Source of the DNA: G963664225 sp964538065 | GTDB lineage: Bacteria; Verrucomicrobiota; Verrucomicrobiia; Limisphaerales; UBA1319 | NCBI GenBank assembly: GCA_964538065.1 | Contig: CAZIDG010000008.1 | Coordinates: 1 to 64,000 of the forward strand | Reading direction: 5' to 3' | DNA length: 64,000 nt | Shown: positions 1-9,490 of the stretch, piece by piece | Layout of the letters: the number at the start of each line of letters is the position of its first letter | How positions within the stretch are numbered: the first letter of the stretch is position 1 | Position numbers and translations under genes: made by a program | The notes under the pieces: generated by a model | What the model saw: the letters and a program-made list of their open reading frames with translations, nothing else | The model's database searches: none | Told to the model about the DNA's origin: nothing

Positions 1-57
1 AAAGCAATGGTTTGTTTGGAGTTTCAGACTGGACCATGCTCATATACAGTTATTTCC

Positions 58-801
58 ATGTTTGCATCGATTATAAATGCGGATGCCCTGGGCGTGCTCT
101 TCCTGTTGCTGGGTCTGGAGCTGGTCCTGGGGGTGGACAACGTGCTGGTGATTGCCATCCTGGTGTCCAGGCTGCCGGAGCACATGCGAAAAAAAGCGCG
201 CATCATGGGGCTTACCCTTGCGCTGGGCGGCCGCATCATGGCTTTGGCTGTTGTGCTTTGGCTGGCCCAACTTACAGAACCAGTGGTGTCGCATTATAGT
301 GTGAGGGACCTCATCCTGCTCGCCGGTGGGTTATTCTTGTTGTATAAGGCAGTGACTGAAATCCATCATGTCGTGGAATTGAAGGAGGAGGAACGTGCAA
401 ACCAACACAATATTTCCGCCTCGTTTCGTAACGCCATCCTCCAGATTGTCTTGCTGGACATGGTGTTCTCGGTGGACTCGGTCATTACAGCGGTGGGATT
501 GACCCGGGATTTCTGGATCATTGTGAGTGCGGTGACCCTGTCCTTTCTGTGTATTTTGGCCTATGCCGGCCCGATCGGGGAGTTTATTTTGCGCAATCCT
601 TCGCTGAAGATATTGGCGCTTTCATTTTTGGTGACCATAGGTGTGACCATCTTTATGGAAGGCATGGGGGCACATGTGCCCAAGACATATATTTACCTGC
701 CCATGGGGTTCGCGCTGGTTGTTGAGATGCTCCAAATGCGCTATTTCCATAATAAGCAGAGAAAAAAGGTGCAGGGTCCTGCAAATGCATCCCCTTCTTA
801 G
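58..801 (+). CDS. TerC/Alx family integral membrane protein
   Basis: The 247-residue product is an inner-membrane protein with about seven hydrophobic segments. It shows the two acidic signatures of the TerC family: LGVDNVLVIAIL near residues 24-35 and LDMVFSVDSV near 131-140, whose Asp residues lie in membrane helices. Characterised relatives (Alx, MeeF) export manganese; tellurite resistance is the historical name. I chose the ATG at 58 because the family begins a few residues before the first helix, and the 17 upstream in-frame residues look non-native. The gene converges on the glycosyltransferase at 798 with a 4-bp overlap of 3' ends. Family assignment is firm; the substrate is inferred. 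Confidence 0.9.
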   Translation: MFASIINADALGVLFLLLGLELVLGVDNVLVIAILVSRLPEHMRKKARIMGLTLALGGRIMALAVVLWLAQLTEPVVSHYSVRDLILLAGGLFLLYKAVTEIHHVVELKEEERANQHNISASFRNAILQIVLLDMVFSVDSVITAVGLTRDFWIIVSAVTLSFLCILAYAGPIGEFILRNPSLKILALSFLVTIGVTIFMEGMGAHVPKTYIYLPMGFALVVEMLQMRYFHNKQRKKVQGPANASPS

Positions 802-1985
802 GATTCATTTCCCGCTGACGCCCCGCGTTTTGAAGCTGCAAGTGTGGTCGCGTAGATCTTTTCCAAACGCTGGATCATGATGCGGCTGTCAAAACGCTCT
901 CGGGCCAGTTTTTCACCCTGAGCGGCCAGGCGGCGTCGCTCAACGGGGTCGGAGAGAAGGTTGTTGATTTCCCGCGCCAGCCCAGCTTTGTCGCCCATGG
1001 GTGCCAAACGCCCGGTTTCACCATGAATGCATACCTCGGGAATGCCACCCACCGCATACCCCACAATGCCGCAGCCGCACAGAAGGGCCTGGACAAGGGT
1101 GCGTGCCTGGCCCTCCTGGTAGGAGGGGAGGGTGTTGACATCCATGGCAGCCAGCATCAATGGCACGCGCCCTGGCGGGACCAGCCCGGTGAAAATGACC
1201 TGATCGCGCATGCCCTGTTGTGCAACCTGCACCTCCAATTGCGAGCGATTCCAGCCATCCCCAACGATCAGGAGCTTGAGCCCCGGATGCTTTGCCGCCA
1301 GCTCGGGGAGTATTTCAATCAGGTCCGACTGGCCTTTTAAAGGATCCAGCCGGGCAAGGATGCCGACCACGGGTGCATCCAACGGAATGCCCAACTGCCG
1401 TCGCGTGCTCTCACGCGCGCCAGGAGGCACGTTGAAATCGGCGATGTCAACCCCGCTGGGAACGACTTCGAATTGTCCTGGAATCCCAATCCCATGCTTC
1501 AGAAATATGGAGCACATGGCATCGGTGATGCCAATGAGTTTATGGCATCGACGGGCTGCCCAGCGTTCAATCAATACATAGGACCAATAGACAAAACGCG
1601 GCTGCCGGTCATGGAACGGGAGACCATGGATCGTATGCACAACCGCGGGGACATGTTCGGCCCATGCGGCGGCGCGTCCCACGATCCCCGCTTTGCTTGA
1701 ATGGGTATGGACGACTTCCGGCTCTAATTTCCGGATGAGGTCGCGCAAGGCGCGATAGGTGAACCAGTCGTGGCCGGGCAGTATGGCACGCCGCATGGCC
1801 GCAACTTCGTGAATGTCCACCCCGGCCTTTTGTGCCTCCGGCAGGAGCGAGCCCTCAGGACCGTAAATCGGTCCAAAAGCCAGTGCTACCTGGTGACCTG
1901 CACGGGCTTGGGCGGCGCAGCACATGACCGTGTTTTGTTGGGCGCCTCCCAGAATGAGCCGGGTGATAATGTGCAGGATCTTCAT
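798..1985 (-). CDS. GT4-family glycosyltransferase
   Basis: A 395-residue GT-B fold enzyme. It starts MKILHIITRLILGGAQQ, the typical N-terminal strand and glycine loop of family 4 transferases. The C-terminal half has the nucleotide-sugar region: GILARLDPLKGQ, LLIVGDGWNR and an EGQARTLVQALLCG stretch corresponding to the usual E-x7-E donor motif. It probably adds a sugar to a surface polysaccharide or glycolipid from the cytoplasmic side. A GTG three codons upstream (1994) overlaps the stop of the preceding TPR gene, and the ATG at 1985 is the alternative start. Both genes are read leftward and are probably cotranscribed. Donor and acceptor cannot be predicted. Confidence 0.9.
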   Translation of the reverse strand: MKILHIITRLILGGAQQNTVMCCAAQARAGHQVALAFGPIYGPEGSLLPEAQKAGVDIHEVAAMRRAILPGHDWFTYRALRDLIRKLEPEVVHTHSSKAGIVGRAAAWAEHVPAVVHTIHGLPFHDRQPRFVYWSYVLIERWAARRCHKLIGITDAMCSIFLKHGIGIPGQFEVVPSGVDIADFNVPPGARESTRRQLGIPLDAPVVGILARLDPLKGQSDLIEILPELAAKHPGLKLLIVGDGWNRSQLEVQVAQQGMRDQVIFTGLVPPGRVPLMLAAMDVNTLPSYQEGQARTLVQALLCGCGIVGYAVGGIPEVCIHGETGRLAPMGDKAGLAREINNLLSDPVERRRLAAQGEKLARERFDSRIMIQRLEKIYATTLAASKRGASAGNES

Positions 1986-1990
1986 GCCGG

Positions 1991-2686
1991 TCACTTCTTG
2001 CCGCCTGCCTTCTTGATTTCACGCTGGATGGTTTCGGCTTCCTTGGAACGGGGCGCCCACTCCAGACCGGCTCGCCACACGTCGAGTGCCTCGGTGGTAT
2101 TGCCGGACTTCTTGAGGACGATCCCCTGCATGTAGGCAATGGCCTGCTTTTGTTCCACATTCAATGAGGGATGGTTTGTCTGTGCCATGGGCCACAGGAA
2201 GGACAGGTCCTCTTTGACGATCTCTTCGCGCCCCAGAAATTTGGGCATGTGGAAGTTGTTGTTGACACGGGTGAACCGGATAATGACATCGTTGGGGGCT
2301 AGTCGAACGGCCTCATCCATCTCCCGATTCCCATCTTTGACATGGCTGATTTGAGTCGGAGGCCATATGGCATCGCGTCCTTTCATGGTCAGCGTGCTGC
2401 CGTAAAGCACACGCCCTGTCGCATTTATGGGATCGAGTTCCAATACCTTGAGGAGATACTGTTCAGCGAGCTTGACCGCTTTGGGGTTGTCCTGCACCCC
2501 TTCGTCATGACAGAGGTCGCCCAGTTGGAGCAGAACCTGGATGTTCGTGCCGTTGGTGCCAAGTTGGCTCTGCAATTCAGATAAACGTCGGGCATAATCC
2601 TCCCCGGCCCACATGGGCAGGGCCGTCAGCCAGAGGAATAATACATAACCCAGGACGCGCATGACTTTAAGACAACATGCCATCAT
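1991..2686 (-). CDS. Exported TPR-repeat protein
   Basis: The product is about 231 residues with an N-terminal signal-like hydrophobic segment (VLGYVLFLWLTALPMWAG). Helical repeats follow that look like tetratricopeptide units: one around residues 35-95 (LLKVLELDPINATGRVLYGS) and another at the C terminus (GNTTEALDVWRAGLEWAPRS). No catalytic motif is visible; TPRs usually mediate protein contacts. I placed the start at tandem ATGs ending at 2686, which follow a GAAGAG purine stretch, because the upstream in-frame extension overlaps the divergent peptidase promoter region and lacks a protein-like sequence. It directly precedes the glycosyltransferase. Confidence 0.75.
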   Translation of the reverse strand: MMACCLKVMRVLGYVLFLWLTALPMWAGEDYARRLSELQSQLGTNGTNIQVLLQLGDLCHDEGVQDNPKAVKLAEQYLLKVLELDPINATGRVLYGSTLTMKGRDAIWPPTQISHVKDGNREMDEAVRLAPNDVIIRFTRVNNNFHMPKFLGREEIVKEDLSFLWPMAQTNHPSLNVEQKQAIAYMQGIVLKKSGNTTEALDVWRAGLEWAPRSKEAETIQREIKKAGGKK

Positions 2687-2861
2687 TATCGACTCTTCGA
2701 AACAAAAATGATTGTAATCGTCGTGCGCGGTTAAATGAAGAACTTGCTGGTCTTCACCTCGGTTTTTAAGTAAAGTACCCGGGCAGTTGAAAGGTGAAAC
2801 CGCGCGCACCTGCCTGGGGGCTGCATGCTCTCGTGCCGGGGCGCCAAGCAACCCAGAAAAT

Positions 2862-4382
2862 ATGTCAATTTGTTCAAGCGCTCCTCGCGCCTTGTTGGGC
2901 GCATGCCTGCTGTTGGCTGGCATCACGACAGGTCAGGCCCAGTTCGAGGACATCCAATCCCGAGTCAAGGAGTTTACCCTCGATAACGGTTTGAAGTTCC
3001 TGGTCCTGCCACGTGGGCAGGCCCCTGTCGCTTCCTTTTACACCCATGCCGATGTCGGCGCCGTGCAGGAAGCAGCCGGATTGACCGGGCTGGCTCACAT
3101 GTTTGAGCACATGGCCTTCAAGGGAAGCAGTCATCTGGGTACCAGGGACTATACCGCTGAAAAGGTGGCCATGGATCGCGTGGATGCGGCCTATGCGGTT
3201 CTGGCCAAGGCTCGTCTGGAGGGCACAGCCTCCAGGGATGAGCTTGCAAAGCTCGAGGACGCCTTCAGGGCCGCTGAGGCCGAGGCTGGCAAGTATGTGG
3301 TAAAGAATGAGTTCAGTCAGGTGGTGGAGCAAGCAGGAGGGCGCGGCCTAAACGCAGGCACTTCAAGTGATTACACCGTCTATTTTTTCAGCCTGCCCTC
3401 GCATGCCGCCGAGTTGTGGTTTTACCTGGAATCGGAACGCTTCATGGACCCCGTGTTCCGCGAGTTCTACCAGGAACGCAGCGTGGTGATGGAGGAACGA
3501 CGCCTTCGCACGGAAAGCAGTCCGGTGGGAAAGATGATCGAAGAAGCCTGCGCCGTGGCCTACAAGGCACATCCTTATGGATTGCCGGTCATTGGCCACA
3601 TGAGCGACCTGCAAAACCTCACCCGGCAGGATGCCTATGAGTTTTTCCACAAGTATTACGTCCCCAGTAACATGGTGTCAGCCATAGTGGGTGATGTGGA
3701 TCCTGAACGCATGAAGAGCCTGGCGCAGCTTTATCTTGGTCGTTTGAAGGCCAGTCCCAAGCCACCACCGATCCATACTGTGGAGCCTCCCCAAACCGGG
3801 GAGCGCCGGGTGACACTCAAGTTGGCCTCTCAACCAATCGTGGCCATGGGGTATCACAAACCTTCGATCAACCATCCCGACAACGCCGTCTATGAGGCCA
3901 TTGGCAGCATTTTGAGTGAAGGACGTTCCTCGCGCCTGTATCGCAGCCTGGTTCGGGATAAGAAAATCGCCCTCCAGGCCGGTGGTTTTCCTGGATTCCC
4001 TGGTCAGAAATATCCCAATCTGTTCCTGTTTTTTGGCATCACCGCCCCTGGTCACTCCAACGCCGAACTGGAAAAGGGGATCCAGGAGGAAATCGATCGT
4101 TTATGCACTCAGCTTGTGTCCGCCGAGGAGTTGGATGGTGTCAAGCGCCGCGCCCTGGCAGGTTTGATCGGACAACTGGACGACAATAGCGGTTTGGCGG
4201 AATTATTGACCAGCTACGAAAGCCTCACCGGTAATTGGCGTAACGTGTTTAAACAGGTTGAACGCATCAAAGCTGTTACACCTCAGGATGTTCAACGGGT
4301 CGCCCGGGCAACATTCATTGAAAGTAATCGGACGGTAGCCACCATCGAGACCGAGCAAAAACAAACCAGTCAGGCACAATAA
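2862..4382 (+). CDS. Zn-dependent M16 family peptidase (active subunit)
   Basis: A 506-residue insulinase/pitrilysin-family peptidase. It opens with a signal peptide (ALLGACLLLAGITTGQAQ), so it is periplasmic or secreted. The inverted zinc motif HMFEH is at about residues 79-83, followed by the family's downstream acidic region. The C-terminal half carries the second M16 domain, with the R/Y-type segment SEGRSSRLYRSLV. The start at 2862 gives the signal peptide immediately; 25 residues further upstream are low-complexity. It lies 18 bp before a second M16 gene that lacks the zinc motif, the standard arrangement of heterodimeric M16B enzymes. Confidence 0.92.
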   Translation: MSICSSAPRALLGACLLLAGITTGQAQFEDIQSRVKEFTLDNGLKFLVLPRGQAPVASFYTHADVGAVQEAAGLTGLAHMFEHMAFKGSSHLGTRDYTAEKVAMDRVDAAYAVLAKARLEGTASRDELAKLEDAFRAAEAEAGKYVVKNEFSQVVEQAGGRGLNAGTSSDYTVYFFSLPSHAAELWFYLESERFMDPVFREFYQERSVVMEERRLRTESSPVGKMIEEACAVAYKAHPYGLPVIGHMSDLQNLTRQDAYEFFHKYYVPSNMVSAIVGDVDPERMKSLAQLYLGRLKASPKPPPIHTVEPPQTGERRVTLKLASQPIVAMGYHKPSINHPDNAVYEAIGSILSEGRSSRLYRSLVRDKKIALQAGGFPGFPGQKYPNLFLFFGITAPGHSNAELEKGIQEEIDRLCTQLVSAEELDGVKRRALAGLIGQLDDNSGLAELLTSYESLTGNWRNVFKQVERIKAVTPQDVQRVARATFIESNRTVATIETEQKQTSQAQ

Positions 4383-4400
4383 TCAACCCGGTTCAATTCC

Positions 4401-5867
4401 ATGAAGACTTTGTTGAAACAGATCGTTCCTTTGCAGTCCCTCCTGGTGGGTGTGGTGCTCGCCGGTGCCACCCTTTTGGTAAGCGCGCAAACCAAGCCCG
4501 CCACGCATTATTCGGAACTGAAGTACCCGAAGATGAATGACATCAAGGTGCCCGAGCCCATCCGCTTCGAGTTGGCCAACGGCCTCGTGGTCTACCTCTA
4601 TGAAGACCATGAATTGCCGAAAGTGGAGGCGCGTGCCATGATCCACGTCGATTCCCGATGGGAGCCGGTTGAAAAGGCCGGCCTGGCGGACATCACGGCC
4701 TCAGTCATGCGCACCGGCGGTACGGCGACGCGCAATGGTGATCAGTTGGATGAGGAGTTGGACCGCCTTGGCGCCAGTGTGGAAATAGGCGATGGTTCGG
4801 CCTTTATTTCCGTGCTCAAGGAGGACGTGGACAAGGGGTTGAGCATCCTGGCCGACTTGCTCCAACATCCCGCTTTTCCTGAGGACAAGATCGAGCTCGA
4901 AAAGATTGCGCATAAAGGCGCCATTTCACGTCGCAATGACGAGCCCAGCAGCATTGCCTATCGTGAATTCAACCGCGTGCTCTATGGCAAGGATACCCCC
5001 TATGCGCATCAGACCGAATATGCGACCATTGATGCCATCACGCGCGCTGATTTGCAGGCCTTTCACAAACGGTATTATCAACCGGAAAGCACCCTCCTCG
5101 GTGTCTGGGGCGATTTCAAGACCGATGAGATGCGTGCCAAACTGGAGCGATATTTCGGCGTTTGGGCCCGGGGGGGGCAATCCAGGCCCGAGGTGCCCGC
5201 CGTCGACGCTGGTGCGCGTGATCGTGCCGGGGTGTATTACATTGAAAAGGCTGACGTCAACCAATCGTGGGTCCTGCTGGGGCACTTGGGTGGGCAAATG
5301 AATGATCCGGATTTTTACGCGCTCACCGTCATGAACCGCATCCTCGGTGGTGGCATGTCCTCCCGCTTGTTCAGCCATGTGCGCACCGAACAGGGACTTG
5401 CCTATAATGTGCGTTCTTCCTGGGGCGCGGGATGGGATCACCCGGGGGCATTCCAGGCCAGTGGCAGCACCAAGTTCGCCACCACGCTCAAAATGCTTGA
5501 TTCGATCAAGAAGGAAATCAAGCAAATGGCTGACTCAGAGGTAACCGATGAAGAACTGAATCGCGCCAAGGATGGCATCCTCAAAGGCTTTGCCTTCGAG
5601 TTCGACTCGGTCGGCAAGGTTCTCACCCGTATGATGACCTACGAATACTACGGGTATCCCAAGGATTATCTCCAACGTTATCGGGAGAACATCGACAAAG
5701 TCACCAAAGCCGACGTTCTTCGGGTTGCTAAAAAGTATCTGAAGCCTGATCAGTGTGTTGTGTTGGTGCTTGGCAAGGACAAGGAATTTGACCAGCCGCT
5801 ATCCACCCTCGGATCGGTCAACAAGATTGACATCACCATACCCGGTCAGCCCGCAGAGGAAAAATAG
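4401..5867 (+). CDS. M16 family peptidase-like protein (non-catalytic partner)
   Basis: The protein is 488 residues with an N-terminal signal or anchor (LVGVVLAGATLLVSAQ) and two M16 domains. Where the active paralogue has HxxEH this one reads LADITASVMR (about residues 96-105), so it cannot bind zinc in the usual way. The C-terminal half keeps the family segment GGGMSSRLFSHVRTEQGLAY. In known M16B pairs the non-catalytic chain supplies the substrate-binding Arg/Tyr pair, and the adjacency to the active gene supports that role here. The pair is probably an operon on the plus strand. Confidence 0.9.
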   Translation: MKTLLKQIVPLQSLLVGVVLAGATLLVSAQTKPATHYSELKYPKMNDIKVPEPIRFELANGLVVYLYEDHELPKVEARAMIHVDSRWEPVEKAGLADITASVMRTGGTATRNGDQLDEELDRLGASVEIGDGSAFISVLKEDVDKGLSILADLLQHPAFPEDKIELEKIAHKGAISRRNDEPSSIAYREFNRVLYGKDTPYAHQTEYATIDAITRADLQAFHKRYYQPESTLLGVWGDFKTDEMRAKLERYFGVWARGGQSRPEVPAVDAGARDRAGVYYIEKADVNQSWVLLGHLGGQMNDPDFYALTVMNRILGGGMSSRLFSHVRTEQGLAYNVRSSWGAGWDHPGAFQASGSTKFATTLKMLDSIKKEIKQMADSEVTDEELNRAKDGILKGFAFEFDSVGKVLTRMMTYEYYGYPKDYLQRYRENIDKVTKADVLRVAKKYLKPDQCVVLVLGKDKEFDQPLSTLGSVNKIDITIPGQPAEEK

Positions 5868-5893
5868 ACGGTGTCAGGACCTTTGGAATGCGG

Positions 5894-5924
5894 GGTGGCT
5901 TGTGTCGTGACGGAGCAAGCCACC
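5894..5924. terminator. Hairpin between convergent genes
   Basis: A perfect 9-bp stem, GGTGGCTTG / CAAGCCACC, encloses a 13-nt loop between the converging M16 gene and the PLC-like gene. There is no clear T-tract on either strand, so terminator function is inferred from position and symmetry. Confidence 0.45.
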
Positions 5925-5952
5925 TGCTTCTGACGCATGGAATGAACGCGGT

Positions 5953-6957
5953 TCAGCGTGTCGGGGACTTGGGTTCTACACCGGGCAACTGTTTTAAGGT
6001 CTCAGCGCATTCCTCATACTGATCTGAAGCAATAAAGTCGACACCTGCCATCCTGGCTGCCTGCCAGCGGACCTTTGCTGCGTCCAGGGAACCGAAATTA
6101 TAGCTTGCAGACCAGCCTTGTGCCTTGCGCGCAGTGTTGTCATGGCCATTAAGAGTGTAAAAGCGAATCCAATAGCCCTGCTGATGTGCCGCATCCACAA
6201 GGCGCTTGAGTCGGGTTGCGTCTTCATGGCTCCAATCGCCCGCTTTGGTTTGGCCTTCCGGTTCGACTTCACGCCAGGAATAGTTGAGCCATCGGCGGAA
6301 ATTATCCGCATGAACCTCGGGCTTGCCTGTCGCAAACATCCTTAGCCGCCCGCCCACGGGAACGGTGTCGTAGAATGTCCTGGCCTGAAGGGCACCGTCG
6401 GAAGTCAGCACGAGAATGGGTTTGATGTCCATCGGAGCCATGCGGTTGGCGTCATCGGCTTTGGGCGCTGTGCACAGCCAGGATTCGTATTCCCCCATTA
6501 ATTTCCACAGTGTTGTGTAGAATGACGGGTCATCGGTTCGAAGATCGTTGATATTGAGCGTGAGAATGGGCCATTGAGTTGAGTCACCCTTCTTGAGCGC
6601 CTGTTCCACGAAGGGCCTTGCTTTCTCAAAAAAGTACTCACGCAAGGTGGGTTCGTTGCCCTTGGGTTTGCCTCCATGACTGGCAAGAATGCGCGGTGTG
6701 TCAGGCGCATCGCCGGGGGCTGCTATCAAGTCGATTTCAATACCCACTGGAACGCCTGTGGCCAGGGCCCGATCGATCCGATCCACCCATTGTCCCTCAT
6801 AGGGGTAACAATTGTGTGCGTCCAGCATGACCCGGTTCCCAGGTTGGGTCGTCTGGACTTGAGCCCAGGCTGCATTACAGGACAACGCCAGTGACAGAAA
6901 AATAATCGCAGGAATCCGGTTTTTCACAGCAGTAACCTTTTGGTTGCGATTATGCAT
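5953..6957 (-). CDS. Secreted PLC-like phosphodiesterase
   Basis: The 334-residue protein has a clear signal peptide (IPAIIFLSLALSCNAAWAQ). The mature part resembles the TIM-barrel phosphatidylinositol-PLC/glycerophosphodiesterase superfamily: LDAHNCYPYEG with the first catalytic His, GIEIDL with the metal-binding Glu/Asp pair, and ILASHGG with a second His. The C-terminal FIASDQYEE matches the final barrel strand. It probably hydrolyses a phosphodiester outside the cytoplasm; the substrate is unknown. The start at 6957 places the signal peptide correctly; a longer frame to 7047 has no protein-like N terminus. It lies just downstream of the helicase gene on the same strand. Confidence 0.75.
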   Translation of the reverse strand: MHNRNQKVTAVKNRIPAIIFLSLALSCNAAWAQVQTTQPGNRVMLDAHNCYPYEGQWVDRIDRALATGVPVGIEIDLIAAPGDAPDTPRILASHGGKPKGNEPTLREYFFEKARPFVEQALKKGDSTQWPILTLNINDLRTDDPSFYTTLWKLMGEYESWLCTAPKADDANRMAPMDIKPILVLTSDGALQARTFYDTVPVGGRLRMFATGKPEVHADNFRRWLNYSWREVEPEGQTKAGDWSHEDATRLKRLVDAAHQQGYWIRFYTLNGHDNTARKAQGWSASYNFGSLDAAKVRWQAARMAGVDFIASDQYEECAETLKQLPGVEPKSPTR

Positions 6958-7050
6958 ATCACCACCCCCTGGAATGGCAACGCCGATTTCCAGGGGATGT
7001 GCGTGGGGTTCCAGGGGCATCCCCATCGCAGGCGCCATGCAAAACAAGGA

Positions 7051-9273
7051 TCAGGCAATCTTGACCTTGATCTTGCAGTTCTTCATATGGGTGCGGTTGA
7101 GCTTTGAGATGATGCCAGCCGCTTCACTGGAAGACACATTGACAAAGAGATGGCGTTCGCGGATGTCCACCGCGCCAATGGTGCTGGGCGGCAGGCCTGT
7201 GACCCCGAGGATCGTGGCGACAACGTCAGGGGGTGTGATGCCCATCTCCGTTCCAGCGTTGATGTACAAACGCGTCTGATCTTCGGCCGGACGACGTTTG
7301 GGCTTTGAGGCAGGAGCCAGGTCCGCCGACTGAGGCGTCGTTTTTGGCGTGTGAACAGGCTGACCACCTGGTTTTAACCCGGGCTGTGGCGAAAGTGGCG
7401 TTTTTGGCGGTGTTGCTTTTAATTTGGATGCAGGCGCTGCTGCCATGGGAACGGCAGTCTTGGCGGGGGCTGCAGGCACAACAGAGGCGGCTGGTTTGGC
7501 CGGTGATGGTGTCATGGCCGGTAACGCTGCTTTGGATTGCACCGGTGCCGCAGGTTCAACACGCTTCGCCTTGGGCTCGTGATGGACTGCAGGTGGCGCT
7601 GCCACCACAGGAACGACCGCTTTGGCGGGGGATGCAGGTGCAACAGGGACGGCTGGTTTGGTCGGTGATGGCGCTGTCGCCGGTGTCGCCAATTTGGGCT
7701 GTACGGGCGCCGCAGGCTCGGCTCGTTTTACCTTGGGAGCCGGTGGATTGACAGAGGTTGCCGACGCCTTCACTGGGGCAACGGGCGCTGGCGCGACTGG
7801 ATGGGCGGGGCGGGGGATCGCGCGTTCCTCACGCTTTGGCGCCGCAGCATGGCGCGTTTGCTGTTCCTCGTAGCGGCGGGGGACGCGATTCATCTCTGAA
7901 TCACGAGACGGGCGTGTTTCACGACTGCCCCGTTGTTCGGATGAGGCGCGTTCATTGCTCTGACGGTCCTGTCCACCAGGCGTTTCGCCACCCTGAAGAT
8001 GGTAAAGCAATGCCGACGCGATATCCGTCGAGCTGAATCCTTCTTCCAGCAGTCGCTCAATCAGCCGATCCTGTTTTTTGAATTCACCGCTTTGCAGCGT
8101 CAGGCGCAGCTTGTCCAGAAACGCGTTGGTGCGGGCTTCATCCACTTCGGACGGCGTTGGGATTCGGCACCGGCGGATCCGGGTGTGCGTGTACCGTTCG
8201 ATGTTGTGCACCTGGAAGACCTCGCGCCCTGCCACAAAGGAGATGGCCCGTCCGCTACGGCCGGCACGTCCCGTGCGGCCTATGCGGTGCACATAATCCT
8301 CCACGTCATAGGGCAGATCGTAATTGATGACCACTTCCACATCGTCCACATCGATGCCACGGGCGGCCACATCGGTGGCCACCAGGAACTCCAGGCCTGA
8401 TTTGCGGAACTTGTTCATCACGCGGTCCCGCATGAACTGTGTCATGTCGCCATGCAACCGGTCGGCCAGGTAGCCGAGTGCGTTGAGATGATCCGCGAGG
8501 TCGTCCACCATCCGCTTGGTGCCGCAGAAAATGATGCCCAGCTTGAAGTCGTATAAATCAATGAGCCGGGTGAGGAGTTCCATCTTGTAGCGGCGGTCCA
8601 CTTCATAATACTCCTGTTCCACCGTGGGGACTGTGAGCGCCTTTTGCTCGATGTGCACCGACTGCGGATCCCGCGAATATTTGTGGATCAATTCCTGGAT
8701 GCTCCGCGGCATGGTGGCAGAGAAGAACACCGTCTGCCGTTCGGCAGGCATGGCTTTCAGGATAAACTCAATATCCTCCCTGAATCCCATGTCGAGCATC
8801 GTATCCGCTTCGTCCAGGACGACCGTTTTCACTGTCTCCAGTCGCAGGGACCCGCGGCGCATGTGGTCCATCACACGTCCCGGTGTGCCAATGATGATCT
8901 GGGCTCCCTGTTTGAGGCCCAGAAACTGCCGGTCGTAGGATTGTCCGCCGTAGATGGGCAACGCATGAATCCCCTTCTTAAAAAACGACAGCTTGTGGAC
9001 CTCTTCCGACACCTGAATGGCGAGTTCGCGGGTGGGACACAAAATCACCGCCTGGGGGGCTCGCACCTGTGGGTCGATTTTCTCAACAATGGGCACCACA
9101 AATGCGGCGGTCTTGCCCGATCCGGTTTGGGATTGTCCAATGACATCGCGTCCCTGCATCAGCAGAGGGATGGATTCAGCTTGAATTGGGGCTGCTTGTT
9201 CAAAGCCAAGCCGGTCAATCGCCTTGAGCGTCTCGCTGGAAAGGCCCAATTCAGAAAACAATTTGGTCGTCAT
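7051..9273 (-). CDS. DEAD-box RNA helicase, CsdA/DeaD-like, with DbpA RNA-binding tail
   Basis: A 740-residue cytoplasmic helicase. The Q motif lies near residue 24, Walker A SQTGSGKT at 48-55, DEAD at 153-156 and SAT at 184-186, and HRIGRTGRAGR ends the helicase core. A long Ala/Pro/Lys-rich linker (roughly 440-650) follows, with an imperfect tandem duplication, and then a DbpA-type RNA-binding domain (TRLYINAGTEMGITPPDV to the end). This architecture is that of CsdA/DeaD-type enzymes in ribosome assembly and cold adaptation. The linker is unusually long and is probably disordered. The start at 9273 matches the family's N terminus (MTTKLFSELGLS). Confidence 0.93.
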   Translation of the reverse strand: MTTKLFSELGLSSETLKAIDRLGFEQAAPIQAESIPLLMQGRDVIGQSQTGSGKTAAFVVPIVEKIDPQVRAPQAVILCPTRELAIQVSEEVHKLSFFKKGIHALPIYGGQSYDRQFLGLKQGAQIIIGTPGRVMDHMRRGSLRLETVKTVVLDEADTMLDMGFREDIEFILKAMPAERQTVFFSATMPRSIQELIHKYSRDPQSVHIEQKALTVPTVEQEYYEVDRRYKMELLTRLIDLYDFKLGIIFCGTKRMVDDLADHLNALGYLADRLHGDMTQFMRDRVMNKFRKSGLEFLVATDVAARGIDVDDVEVVINYDLPYDVEDYVHRIGRTGRAGRSGRAISFVAGREVFQVHNIERYTHTRIRRCRIPTPSEVDEARTNAFLDKLRLTLQSGEFKKQDRLIERLLEEGFSSTDIASALLYHLQGGETPGGQDRQSNERASSEQRGSRETRPSRDSEMNRVPRRYEEQQTRHAAAPKREERAIPRPAHPVAPAPVAPVKASATSVNPPAPKVKRAEPAAPVQPKLATPATAPSPTKPAVPVAPASPAKAVVPVVAAPPAVHHEPKAKRVEPAAPVQSKAALPAMTPSPAKPAASVVPAAPAKTAVPMAAAPASKLKATPPKTPLSPQPGLKPGGQPVHTPKTTPQSADLAPASKPKRRPAEDQTRLYINAGTEMGITPPDVVATILGVTGLPPSTIGAVDIRERHLFVNVSSSEAAGIISKLNRTHMKNCKIKVKIA
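7415..7740 (-). repeat. Imperfect tandem duplication in the helicase linker
   Basis: Two copies of about 50 codons occur back to back. Each begins KR(A/V)EPAAPVQ and continues with PSPxKPA, PAxPAK and VPxxAAP blocks. The DNA copies are visibly related but diverged. Confidence 0.7.
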
Positions 9274-9490
9274 TCAGTCTGGTCTTAGCGATGACATCGC
9301 ATCGCAAAAGGACATCCTATCACCATGGCAGAGGACATGGGAACACATCTTTTCAGGAAATGTACCGCGTGTGTATGTTGGATGTTTCCTTCTACATGCC
9401 AAGCTTTTATGTGGGATCAAGAGGAAGCCATATGCACTGGCGTTCCTCTAAAATCGAGAGCCCTGACAGGCAAAAATCCAGTCTGCGGGA

